This document shows positions 50,967 to 61,944 of a stretch of DNA of 64,000 bases, piece after piece (within the stretch, counting starts at the first letter, position 1; each line of letters opens with the position of its first letter). Position numbers and translations under genes: made by a program. The stretch comes from Otis tarda (lineage: Eukaryota; Chordata; Aves; Otidiformes; Otididae). The DNA lies in assembly GCA_026413225.1 (NCBI GenBank), contig CM048591.1, forward strand, positions 77,488,009-77,552,008, read 5' to 3'. The notes under the pieces were generated by a model. The model had not been told where the DNA came from, did no database searches, and saw only the letters and a program-made list of their open reading frames with translations.

Positions 50967-51187
50967 AGAATCACAGGATGGTTTGGGTGGGAAGGGACTG
51001 TTAAAGCCCACCCAGTGCAACCCCCTGCAAGGAGCAGGGACATCTCCAACCAGATCAGGTTGCTCTGAGCCCCGGCCAACCTGGCCTGGAATGTTTCCAG
51101 GGATGGGGCATCCACCGCCTCTCTGGGCAACCTGGGACAGTGCTCCACCACCCTCAGTATAAAAAAACTTTTCCTTATGTCCATCTA
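50967..51187 (-). mobile_element. Young CR1 fragment nested in older CR1
   Basis: The plus strand opens with AGAATCACAGGATGG, the complement of the CR1 tail. It then carries the complements of the GGTTGCACTGGGTGGGCTTT and AACCTGATCTGGTTGGAGA blocks and ends in the ACTGAGGGTGGTGG block near 51158. The sequence is very close to the 3' end of the 30381 copy in opposite orientation, including CCAGGTTGCCCAGAGAGG. Flanking sequence on both sides belongs to the ancient LINE, so this is a nested insertion. The left flank (TTTCATCT) and the right end (TCCATCT) share CATCT, which may be a short target duplication or chance. Minus-strand frames at 50886-51191 and 50930-51184 are its ORF2 C-terminus/3' UTR and not a gene. 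Confidence 0.92.
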
Positions 51188-51582
51188 CCATCTTAATGCC
51201 CAGTAGTTCAGAGTCATAAGGGCTTTCTTGATGTTTGCACCGTCAGTTCTTGACTTGTAATTGTGCTCTATCATCAGCAAACTGTCAGCTTACAGTTCAC
51301 TTACCCTTTTCTCACCATTTATTAATAAGTTAAACAGCCTAGGTCCTTGTGGTGTTTCTCTGGCGTGCACCATGCAAGCTGACCATCCATCCTCACCTGT
51401 CTCCTGTGTGTTAACCAGTTTTATCCATATCACAGACCCTTATTTTCCATCATGACTGCTTAGTTTCTTTACAAGGCTTTGGTGAAAAACTGTGACAAGC
51501 TTTTGAAAACCCAAGCAGACCATACTGAACAGATCTGCTTGACAAACTGGATGGTTAATAGACATGATTTCCCTTTACGGGA

Positions 51583-51592
51583 GGGGGGGGGG
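51583..51592. repeat. Ten-base G run
   Basis: A poly(G) tract inside the ancient LINE, preceded by a single GA. Confidence 0.75.
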
Positions 51593-52025
51593 TGGCTGGC
51601 TCTTGCCGGGTGTAGCAGTTCCTCTCTCTGTACACAAGTTCTGTTCTTTGTTATAGTCTCCACTAACTGCTCGGGTGCACTCTTGAGGATTACCTGTTTG
51701 CAGTTGCTTCCTGGAACACATTTCAATAATGAGAGCACATTCATCACATTCCAGTCCTTTAAATGGTTTTAAGTGGTAGGTTGCACACTACAATTAGTGG
51801 TTCAGCTACTACATTCCTGAGTTCCTTTGAAACGATAACACAAATACTGTTTGGTCTGGCCATTTGCTACTTATCTTTGTTTGTTTGTTTTTGCCTCTAT
51901 TTGCCACAGAATGTTTTCTACTGATAGTTTTGATATAATTTGAGATAGATTTTGTGCACAGACCTTTACTAAAAAAGCTTCAAGTGTAGGAACCTACTCA
52001 AGTTTTCCACAGTTTATTCAGAAGC

Positions 52026-52082
52026 AAAAAAAAAGAAAAAAGAAAAAAGAAAAAAAAAGAAAACAAAACAAAAAAAACAACA
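52026..52082. repeat. A-rich microsatellite, (A5-8 G)n
   Basis: Nearly pure adenine, interrupted by single G and later C at irregular 5-9 base spacing. CR1 elements do not end in poly(A), so it is not a CR1 tail. No retrocopy was seen next to it. It lies within the ancient LINE region and is best taken as a microsatellite expansion. Confidence 0.8.
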
Positions 52083-53100
52083 GAAGAGAACCTGTGACAC
52101 TTTGACACTGATGATCTTCTAGCTGTGTGAAAATTCAAGCAGAATTCCTGCTCCTGATGTGTTTGAAAAGACATTATTTTATTGTAAGCTTTTAATGCTT
52201 TGTGTGGGTTGTTACTCAAACTCTCTTCTGGACTGTCTCACTATGTTTTTATAACCTACCACAGTTTATCATACTCTCTATTTTCAACTTTCAGATTGAT
52301 ACCTTCTTGCTTTTATAACTTCCTTTGCCCTCCTGTCTCATTATTTTAAGTTCTTCTTGCCATATTTGTTCTCTGAAGTGACTGTTTGCTTTCTACCTGC
52401 AACAAGATGCCCCTTGTCTTTGCTCTGCCTACAAGGATTTAACTCTTAACTGCCTCTCTTGAGGATATAAATCTTTTCGTCTTCGTACGTGGCAGACCTA
52501 CAGTGTTGCTGAAGTTGAGCACAGCTTTTTGAGGTGAGGAAGTTGAGCAGTATTTCGGGGGTTTTTCCAAGAAGGTTGAATTCCAGTGCATTGTAGCTGC
52601 AGTTACAGAGTGGATTTTTGACAGTAACATTTCAAATCAAGTCTGTTGTTCTGCTCAAAATCAAGTCAAAGCTGGTTTCTTCTCTCGCTAGACACACTGC
52701 TCCATCAATCAATTGCTGACCATGTCTGCACGTCTACACATTTAGTCTTATTGTCAGGTCACAATGTGATATTTTTCCAATCCACAAAGTGAGAGTGTGT
52801 CTCCCATTACCACGGCATCCTCACTGTCTGCTCTCCCTCGGCATATCGCAGGCGGTGTCAGCAGTTCTGGGCAGCAGTCAGCAACACGTTCCAATACTGG
52901 TTTTCCCATTTAGGTCTTGAATTTCCGTCGTTGGAGGATCTATCTTTCTTCAGATAGCTGCAGTCAAGACCAAATGTGTTTGGTTCCTCTAAGTAGGCTG
53001 AGCCAATATCCCAGCTACCCTGGATTCTCAGCATCCCTCTGAAAGTCTTTAACTGCAATATCCATAAAAGTAGATGTATTCTGAAGCTTTATCCCGTATA

Positions 53101-54495
53101 ATATTGCTTTCCTATTCTCAGTTTCAATCATCTGAAGTTTGACTTCTTTTACTGCTCTGATTTCTATCTTACTGCTCATTTATAAAGGAACAAGCAAGAA
53201 CATGACACTCTACAGGCAAGAACAGACAGTGCTTCTGAAAGACTGTCCCTGTCTTGGTGCTTAGAGTCAGAAAATGCCCCTCAAATAATTAAGTATTAAA
53301 AATCATTTTGAAAAGCATTAAAAGGGCTTACATGCGGCTTTCTCACCCACACAGTAAGAAAGGGGTTAGCCCAGGGGTTAACGCACTACTGATGCCATTA
53401 AAATGTTGATATGCATCTTGCTAGCACGTGAATTAGGATCAAAGCTGGATGGAAGGAGGCACTGTTTTGTGTACTCAAGCCTGAAAGAGAGCGGAGAAGT
53501 AAAAAGACTTTGCCCTGAGGGTTTCCAGAAGCAGTAGCACAGTAACTGGGAAGGAGCCATTGGAGTTAAAAAGGTTCATCCCAGTCCACACAAGAAAGTG
53601 GCACCATGACCAGTGAGCACATCACTGCATGAGAGAGCCCTCTTACACTGAGAGATGTACTAAACTTTGTACTGTTTTTCACTCATGGACATGGAAGAGA
53701 AAGATTTGGTGAGGATATAAATGGCATATGTCAGGAACAGGTAACAGTCTGGATGAAAAAGATTGAAATAACAAGAATTATTTAGAAGATGCTGGGATAA
53801 TGAAGCTGGGTAGTTACCCAGCTGACAGAATGGTGGGTTTGAAAATGGAGAGAAATTTCTTACAGGGAACAGAGATTTTTTAAATCTAAATTGTAAGGTA
53901 ACAACATGACATTCAGGAGGAGGCAGTAAAGGGACAATTGGAGAGAAGACACAAAGGAAAATAGAAAAGGGGTTTTTTTAGAGGCAGTAGTCAAAATTGA
54001 GTACTTCAACTGAGAGGAGGAAGAGAGGAATGGCACTGAGAGTAATAAAGTTTTAAATTACCGGTGCAACTGTGAAAGAAAGAAAGGGAAGAAACGAAGA
54101 TACAAGATGTTACAGATACAGGCTTGGCTCCAGAGAAGAGCATTCAGTAGCAGAAGGGGCATGTGAGAAGATAGTCATGGCAGCAGAGGTGGGAAAGATG
54201 CTGGAGAAGAATAAGGAGATCACAGTGCTGAAGATGAGAGTAGGAGGAACACAGTGGATATATTTAGGTGTGCTGTTATGTACAAGTTATATAGCTTAAA
54301 GGATACAAGAACACATAACAGGAATATTTTTTTAGAATATTTTTTTAACTGTGGGAAGGGAAGAGGCCAGTGATCCACTGTGGCAAAGACCTTGTATTCA
54401 GCAAAAGCGAGTATGATGTGGAGACACTGAAGAACCAATCTGTTGGTTCATTTAAACCCACAGGCACAGTAGTCCTGTGTAGAATATTTAGTTTC
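53101..54495. other. Purine-biased non-coding stretch
   Basis: From about 53680 to 54290 the plus strand is strongly A/G-biased (GAGAGAAGAC, GAAAGAAAGAAAGGG, AGGAGGAAGAGAGG runs) without a fixed period. A 9-bp-arm inverted repeat (AGCTGGGTA / TACCCAGCT) with a 2-base spacer lies at 53804-53823. The 75-codon frame at 54072-54299 is K/E-rich only because of the bias. No gene is recognised; it might be an old, unrecognised repeat. Confidence 0.45.
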
Positions 54496-54896
54496 GTAGA
54501 ATCATAGAAAGGTTTGGGTTGGAAGGGACCTTCAAAGCCCATCCAGTCCAACTCCCCTGCCAGGAGCAGGGACATCTCCAACCAGATCAGGTTGCTCAGA
54601 GCCTCATCCAGCCTGGCCTTGAATGTTTCCAGGGATGGGGCATCCACCACCTCTCTGCGCAACCTGTTCCAGTGTTCTATAACTCACATCGTAAAAAATT
54701 GTTTCCTAATTTCCAATCTAAATCTACCCCCCTCTATTTTAAAACCATTACCCCTCGTCCTATTGCAACAGGCCCTACTGAACAGCCTCTCCCCATCTTT
54801 CTTGTAGGCCCCCTTTGGGCACTGGGAGCCGCTATCAGGTCTCCCCGGAGCCTCCTCTTCTCCAGGCTGAACAGCCCCAGCTCTCTCAGCCTGTCA
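54496..54896 (-). mobile_element. CR1 LINE 3' fragment, about 400 bp
   Basis: The plus strand starts with GTAGAATCATAGAAAGGTTT (complement of the CR1 tail) and GGTTGGAAGGGACC. It continues with complements of the GGTTGGAGATGTCCCTGC, GATGCCCCATCCCTGGAAAC and CCCTAGCAATAGG-type blocks, and ends in TCTCCAGGCTGAACAGCCCC and CTCTCTCAGCCTG near 54896. It covers the 3' UTR and the extreme C-terminus of ORF2 and is truncated 5'. Same subfamily as 30381 and 50967. The plus-strand frames at 54514-54807 and 54519-54929 (97 and 136 codons) are antisense translations of it. Confidence 0.93.
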
Positions 54897-55268
54897 CTGT
54901 ATACTTTTGTTTTAAAATTTTACCATTAGTGTCATTTACTTTATGATCTTGAGCTTCATGGTAACTACTCACTGATTTTCCTTTTAAAGTTTTAAACTGA
55001 TTGCCAGTTGGAGTCATTGTGTGCCTTTCCATTCATCTGTTCAGATGGTAAAATAACCTGCCTTCACAACTGTTACTGTATCACAGGCCTGCAAAGTTTT
55101 GGATTACTTATTTTGCAATCTACATATTTTTTAATTTCAGAAATGAAGTTGTCTGCTAATATTGAGTAGGTAGCCAGTAATTCTCCATGGATCCATTCTT
55201 CACTCTTGTTCATTTAGGGGCAAAACTAATCATCTCTCATCTTTCGTCATTGCAAGCTTCCAAATATG

Positions 55269-55288
55269 AAGCTTGTTTAAACAAGCTT
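55269..55288. repeat. 20-bp perfect palindrome
   Basis: AAGCTTGTTT followed directly by AAACAAGCTT. A third AAGCTT-like site (GCAAGCTTCC) lies just upstream near 55252-55261. Confidence 0.7.
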
Positions 55289-58184
55289 TACACTTGGTTT
55301 CACCTGAAAGCCAAACTAATTTTAGCGCCTGCTTTTGATGCTTACAACTTTCATATATGTAGGAGCATTACTCAGTGTGACAGAGCCTCCTTGTCCTGTC
55401 TCACACCCTCGTTCATGGTGCTGTGGCAAATACACAGATGCGCTTTTACATTAAGAATTGGAAACTATGATATTGTGAGACAAAAAATGTCCTGCTCTTA
55501 GTCCAATTAGAAATTAATAATCTGCATATATTATACCCCTTTTTCTACATGGTACAGAGTCTGATACCTCTGACATTTGCTGCAGAAATTGCTCTGTGGG
55601 GTTCTCTGCTTTACATAATTTGGACTTGCCCCAAGATTATTTAATTACGGAAAAGAAATTTGTGCTGTCATTGAACCAGCATTGGACATTTCAAGTGGAA
55701 CCAACATATGCTAAGCTTACATAAATTATTAAACCAGACTTAACTTAAACTTTTTGGTTTTGCACATGACCATGTGTCTGGTCTAGAAGATACAGTCAGA
55801 GCAACTACTCCTATCCTGGAGCAGCTGTTGTCTAAATAGAAATAATTCTGATTTGCTTGTTTAGAAGACAATACAGTGTCAAAAGACAAAAAAAAAATGG
55901 AATTTCAGAGCAGTCTCCTAACAGTATATGATTGCACTGGTAGTCTTGAATTTGTGTAAGATGGTCTTGTAAGGATATACTCCTGTTTTAATAGATTGTG
56001 TCAGGTGAACACTATGGGAACATTTTTCTGCTGTATTATTCAAGATTGCACTGTTGGGCTTTAAAGTTGTATACAACCAGAATTGTTTTCATCAATCTTG
56101 AGAACTGCTACTGCGATGTATTTTATTTTCTGTTTTCCTTGTTCTTTAGCATAACATTATGCAATTCATAAATTATCCTGAGAAACTGACAGGCTTTTGT
56201 TTCCTCTCTAATAAGTATTTTAGTTTGGTGACCTCTGATCGTTAGGCAGAATATTTCAGAGGAGAAGAGAATGAAGGTCTGTGAGAAATGCCATTCTTTG
56301 ATGCCTTTGATGAAGAGATGCTTCATGGAGTCAGTGTGACACACAGCATGGGTGTAATCCTTGACTACAGGCGGACTTTAAAACATCATGCGCCAGCTGT
56401 GGTCAACTCTGCATTTTTTAAGGGTGCTTTGGGGCTGGACTTTTTAATGATGTAGAGACTCTGGCAAGACTGCAGACCTCCTTGTATTCTATCTAGGAGC
56501 CATAAGGCATGACTTTATAATTACACAGTTGCATTATCACTGCCTGTGCCGTAAACTGTACTAATGCCTGTGTATGGACTGGGCAAAGACAATAAATAAT
56601 TACAGCAGTATTCTTGGAATCCCTGAGAGCAGAAACATAGAACTGTTTTTACTGTCTCACACAGTACTATGAGTCTTTTTTAACAACTTGTGTCAGATAC
56701 ATGTTATTTAACCATCATGAGGAATTAGCGTGTATAGTTCTGGCCATTTGTGAGGTTTTAAGACATTTTCAGTTGGTTTTTTAGGAATGCTAAACAGATA
56801 TTTATAGGAAGTGTTTGGTTTTGTTAAGAAAATGATCATTTGACATTGACATGCTGGTATTAAAAAGGAAAAGATAGTGAAGAGATAACTTTTGGAATTT
56901 CTAGCATCCCCAAAAAATTTTGGCTGTGTGGTTTGTCTTAAACAAAGCCGGGCTCTGAAAAGGCATAAGGATAATAAAAAACCTTCACAGTTTGAATCAG
57001 ACCCCACAAAGTGATGAATTTATCTAAAGATAACGTTAATTTACTTTTTTTTCCTCCTTTTGTTTATGTGATTGCTTTTAACTCTGTGGATGTGCATGAG
57101 TCACATTTTCCTGTTAGTTCAAAATTTTACTTTTAGGAAAAATGAAAATTGTATCTTGAGACTTGACAAATAATTATTCAAGCAAGTAATGCTGTACCAC
57201 CTCTTCTAGGTGATGGGTAACAATCAGGTAGTTCCATCTGTCCCTATTTCCTTTAAGTGATGTGTTCTTCTGCAAATGGAAGTGGAAAGAAGAATAGGCT
57301 TGCTTGTCTTCAGCTCTCCTCTTCTAGAAAGCCTCTTTGACTAATTGAACTTTTGGATCATTATGTTATAGCGTGTAATATTCTGCAGGTCTTATTATGA
57401 TCATTTGGTTCAATAAATGAGCCTGCATCTGCAGATAAAATGATGGGAGAAGTATGGAGTAATGTGTGTTCCTTCATTGTGTGTTAAGCCATTGATATGG
57501 AATCGTTTCTTGATTTTCCTCTCATAGAGCCACTGAGTGTCCTTCTCCAGCCGTGTCTGCACTACAGACTGCAAGACAGCAAAAATAGTATAGGGATATT
57601 ATAAATGAGGTACCTTAGGTACCAGAAACTTAAGCAGTCTGGAGCTCCCCACAGGCTAATTTTCCTTGCTGAAGCAGAGTAAATTAGCCCATATGAAACT
57701 TGCGCTGCTGAGAGTAGAGTGCGTCTGGTATCTAAGTTAGTTCCTCTAAAAATAGCTTTGGAAACTCTCTATTCTTTGCAAGCTGCCGTGTGGGCATGCG
57801 TTTGTTGTCTGGCGATGGCTGGGGCATGCATGGAACTGAAATAGTTAAAGATCAGAAGATACTCTGCTTATCAGTAATTTTAGACAAAATTTAAATGGCC
57901 AAGGTAAAATGTAGGTGAATTAAACTTAATCTCCCCCTAAAAGATAACAGACATAAATTTATTAAACATAATGAATGTTTATTTTTACATGTTTATTTAT
58001 TAACCATAAAATAAATGTCCAACTCTAAATGTATTGTTTGAAATATTTACAGTGACTATTTGCTCTCAGATGCTGATGTTTCAGTAGATACCTGTATCAC
58101 ATTTCTTTATGCCGGAATTAGAAGTTTTATTTTCATTTGAACTGCCTATGCCAGACTTCTGTTTATTGAAAGGATCAGTAATAG

Positions 58185-58216
58185 AAAAAAAAAAAACAAC
58201 AACAAAAAAAAACAAA
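58185..58216. repeat. A-rich tract with CAA interruptions
   Basis: A 12-A run, then CAACAACAAAAAAAAACAAAC. Low complexity; no retrocopy was recognised next to it. Confidence 0.8.
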
Positions 58217-60009
58217 CCAGCCCTGCATCTGCCAGTCTAGTATATTGATATATCAATTTTTATTAAAAATGGGATTCATGAAATAAAAGAGGCACTGAAT
58301 GTATGTGTTATTTTTAAGTTAGATGTAAAATTACAATGTAGGCTATAAAAACCAGAGTTTTTCACGGTGATGGCATAAGAAATGTTATCATTTTCCACTG
58401 CTGTATGACAGCCTCCTAAAACCAATATTGGGTTACTCTCCATTATTTTCTTTGAAATACCTTTTTGAAAGCATCCATTGGTCTCTGGAAGTGTGAACCA
58501 GTCTGTAGATATGTGAATGTGTATACTGTGCTTTGCTCTCACTGTGACATAATTAAAGCAAGGATGGTACAAGTATCTCCCTCCATTTAAGAAGAGTGAT
58601 TAGAGCAAGCAAGCATGAATATCAAATTTCTTTCACCTTTCTTGTTGCATATTTTGTTTCTAGAAGTGCAAGTGTTTTGATGATGTAAAATACGCTATCT
58701 TGAGTAACTTCTAATCTGAAATGAAGACGTGCAAAACTATTATAGAAAGATTTTGAACCTAACTCTCTGCAGTTATGAAGACTTGCTGTATTTCTGAGCT
58801 ATAACAAGGAGATTTTTGTAAAATGTTCTTCATAGTAGAACTTGTTTTATATAAGAAACATACTTAAAAAGCTAATTTCTTTTCTCCTTTCTGCACTGCA
58901 ATCCACAAAGTGTGATTAATAATAGATTTAAATTTGCTAAGTGCATTTACTCCTTTGTGCCATCATAAAGAGAATCTATTACTGTAAAATTGAGGCTTAG
59001 TTCCAAATTGCGCCATTATGAAGTTTTCTTCCAGCAATGTTTTGTCTCTAATACACTTCCCTCATTGTAATTCTATTGCAAACCTGATGTCTAGCATCAA
59101 GTCTCACAATAATTATTTTAAATTGCTACTAGGAACAGTAGTCCTGGTGGGATATATTACTACCATTCTAACAAGATGAATTTCAATGCACTTGTAACCA
59201 TATTGTACTGTATTATGAAAGAAAGAAAATCTTTGAGTTGTAGGTAGGCAAGCAGTTTCAGAACACTGAAAAATGATTTTTATCAACTTCTTAGCACTTC
59301 GTGTTGCACTTTTGTATTGGCAATTTAAATTAGTATTAATTATATATTAAAATATATGATAAACTATCACTATATAGTGGTTTTAGGTAAAACTTAGCAA
59401 TGAGATAGGATGGAGCTTTAGAATCAGAATTGTTATTTTGCTGAATTTACTACCAGACTCAAAGCTTGGCAGTCTCCTGAACTTATGCTAAGAATAAGTA
59501 AAACCTAAAAGGCAATGTAAACTAAAGGAGTGCACTGTAAGCATTCATTTCAAAACGGCAGAGCTCCACCTCTGCTGCGAAGCTCTGTAGCAATACTTTA
59601 TGATGAGATCACAGATTAGCTCCTGAATTCATCCCCCTTAGCCTATAAACTTTAAGCCAGATCTTCACCGGTTGTTTTAAAATGAGTACCCAGCTGATGT
59701 AATATGTGCACAAATACGGTAAAGCACTGTCTGTAGATTTACAATATTGTGCACTTCCAGGATTAAGTGCTTATGCTGTAATTAAGTGATCATGTGTCAT
59801 TATTTGCACACCAATATCCAATATCATTCTGAAGTTATAAACAGATACACTTGTAATATTTTAGTCTAAAATGAACCCTGACACAGAGGTACTCAGAAGA
59901 TGGCTAAAATTTCCAACTTCCCCAATTTCGTATTTAGAAAATGCAGAACTGAAAGTTGTTTAAGCAACATTAAAAAAATCTTCCTGGGCAAACAGGAGAA
60001 AGAGGCAAA

Positions 60010-60160
60010 CTTTTACATCGCTCTGTCTTATATGTTGTCTGTGGCTATTCGGTTGGCTACGTGTTCCGTTTGCGTGTGGTCGCATCGTCTGTAGGACTAC
60101 CCGTCATCCACAGGCACAGCTATAAAAGTCACACCACGCTTTCTTGTTTCGGGAAAAGAG
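60010..60160 (+). promoter_or_regulatory. CpG cluster followed by TATAAAAG box
   Basis: Eight CpGs fall between about 60019 and 60103, including GGTTGGCTACGTG (E-box CACGTG-like with one mismatch), GCGTGTGGTCGCATCGTC and CCCGTC. The surrounding kilobases have almost none. TATAAAAG, a strong TATA form, sits at 60121-60128, just downstream. A start near 60150-60160 would be expected, but no exon, start codon with good context or known gene follows. The upstream 64-codon frame (59900-60094) is unremarkable. It may be a relic promoter, an alternative or non-coding RNA promoter, or chance. Confidence 0.25.
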
Positions 60161-60580
60161 AGGTCTGAGTGATGGGAAGTTATTAGAAACTGACAGTGCC
60201 TTATGTCTAATGGTCTCTTTTCTTGAACTGCTCACATCCCTCCTCATAAATGTTTTACAGTGCCTTCCTCTTCCTCCTCCCATTTCTGAATTTCAGTCTT
60301 TTCTGAAAGACTGAATTTAGGAAAGAACCTACAGTCCAGAAGTACAGGTTGAAGTTGTTTCTCCAAGGATGTGGCATGGAAAAAAGCGTGTTACCTTCCA
60401 GCTGCCAAATAACTTTCAAACCATGAATGATTTAAAACAGTGGTGTAAATAACTGCAGATTATTTTAGATATTCTTTACAGGATAGTTTATACTTGGTTC
60501 CACTGTAACTTTAATTCATTGAATCTTACACTCGTAAGGGTGTTTAAAGTACAACACTTCTGTGTTTGCGTTTTTCTATT

Positions 60581-60598
60581 TATATATATATATATATA
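60581..60598. repeat. (TA)9 microsatellite
   Basis: Nine uninterrupted TA units. Confidence 0.85.
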
Positions 60599-60673
60599 AG
60601 CACACAGTTACCATGTCCAGATTACTCATACACTTTGACAGAGTTATAAAATGAGATTGTAACATAACTGCAT

Positions 60674-60713
60674 ATTTTGCCGTCTTCAAAAATTAGATCT
60701 AAAACGGCAAAAT
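60674..60713. repeat. Inverted repeat, 10-bp arms
   Basis: ATTTTGCCGT (60674-60683) pairs perfectly with ACGGCAAAAT (60704-60713) across a 20-base loop. Each arm keeps a CpG. Confidence 0.65.
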
Positions 60714-60876
60714 GTATGGAAGTCTCCAAATTCAAACTGCTATGCCTGTGACTGTATTTTCACATTTGGCCATCGCTCACTGACTTTATGGTAAAGGTCA
60801 CTGCAGACTATAATTTGTTAAATTTTATTAAAAAAGAGCTCAGAGCCTCAGAAGTGATGGTCTTTCATCCAGTGTA

Positions 60877-60904
60877 AAGTAAAGCAAAGGAAGTAAAGCA
60901 AAGG
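60877..60904. repeat. Exact 14-bp tandem duplication
   Basis: AAGTAAAGCAAAGG occurs twice in direct succession (60877-60890, 60891-60904). Confidence 0.8.
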
Positions 60905-61918
60905 TCTCTGCTGGATCAAGGCTAAAGCGCTTAGCACCTTGCAGAGTTGATGCCAGAAACCGAGAAGTGAATTGCCGACGACTACATCACTGCCGTTGGT
61001 GTTGCTCCGTTAAAAATAAATATGTCATTTTGGTTTTGTGCCTTGCCAGCATGAAATGCTGGAAGTAATTTAGTTTGTTTAGAAAAAGTACAAAATGAGT
61101 GCAAATGAGGGCATGCAGATGTCATGCAGCTCCACCAGTATACCATGGTCCGTTACAAAGGTATAACTTCTCAGTGGACTTGAATATAATTCAATATGCA
61201 GAGTCTATCTTTTTTTTTTTTTGCTTGAACTCTTAATAGAAGGATTAGAAATCATTTATGACAGCTTATTATACACAATCCTCTAGAAGTTCTTCAGCAG
61301 TGGTGACTTGCATGAGTTTGCTGCAAATCGATGGAGCAACTAGTAAAATGCTGTATTTCCCCATTACTGGTCCTAGCTCCCATAAGTCACGTTATTCCAG
61401 CTACCAGCACCAGCACATCCCAGTCTGAAAAGGCCAAGGACTGGACTAGTACCATATTGTGTCTGCACAGATGTTCGAGTCCTTCTTGATGCTGAAGCAC
61501 TACCAACCATTGTTTGAAATTATTTTTCAAAGTTTTTAAGAAACATTTTAACAAATTATTATATTTGAATTAAGTATTGAGCAGTGTCACTTTTATTCTT
61601 AAATTAATTTCTGCTCATGGAGGTTAGTATGCAGTTGTACATTTTCAGAGATGGTGCATAAGTAAAAGATAGATAGTTTTACTTTTCACTGGACTGAACA
61701 TATGGTGTACCTGGGAGTTTGCTGTTCGGCAGAAGTCAAACTATGAATCTCAAATATTTTCTGGTAAAAAAAAGGCTACCATTAATGCTAAAAAAGGTGT
61801 ATTCCACAGCACATTTATTTATCCAGCAGAGTCTGCTGGAGACAGATAAACAGAATTTCATCCAAGGCCTTCTGAGTGTTAATAAAGTAAAACTGAAGAT
61901 GCATAGCACTACTGCTAC

Positions 61919-61944
61919 TATTTAGCACTCTTAAGTGCTAAATA
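61919..61944. repeat. Hairpin: 11-bp stem, 4-base loop
   Basis: TATTTAGCACT (61919-61929) is perfectly complementary to AGTGCTAAATA (61934-61944), with loop CTTA. An A-run follows. Read as RNA it is the tightest stem-loop noticed in the window. It is too short for a microRNA precursor and not GC-rich enough for a typical terminator. Confidence 0.65.

Larger units (their letters stand above)
50365..53100 (-). mobile_element. Ancient degraded CR1-class LINE, minus strand
   Basis: On the minus strand the order is that of CR1 ORF2 then 3' UTR. An endonuclease-like MGD lies at 52799-52807. KELRNVVAEPL with upstream RPNSI, matching the CR1 GPDGIHPRVLKEL region, lies around 51800-51860. An eroded AFD-region block is near 51460-51510. 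TPQGP...LFN (RT motif with PQG) lies at 51330-51357, and the intact RT motif FADD at 51270-51281. Stops and frameshifts separate these pieces. The 3' part (about 50365-50966) resembles a 3' tail I know as an old repeat in turtles and other amniotes. The copy is far more diverged than the others in the window, so it is much older. It is interrupted by the young CR1 at 50967-51187 and an A-rich tract at 52026-52082. Outer limits are approximate. Confidence 0.72.
54897..60000. other. Gene-free AT-rich stretch
   Basis: No exon or transposon is recognised. It contains a 20-bp palindrome at 55269-55288 and an A-rich run at 58185-58216. Frames of up to 104 codons (55187-55501) have no recognisable domain. 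Confidence 0.5.

Noticed and set aside
52026-52082. A-rich tract as the poly(A) tail of a retrocopied gene or SINE
   Set aside because: No gene-like or SINE sequence precedes it, and the regular G interruptions fit a microsatellite. CR1 does not leave poly(A).
54519-54929. 136-codon plus-strand frame
   Set aside because: Antisense translation of a CR1 3' fragment.
61919-61944. Hairpin as a bacterial-type terminator or microRNA precursor
   Set aside because: The genome is vertebrate, and the stem is far shorter than a microRNA precursor.
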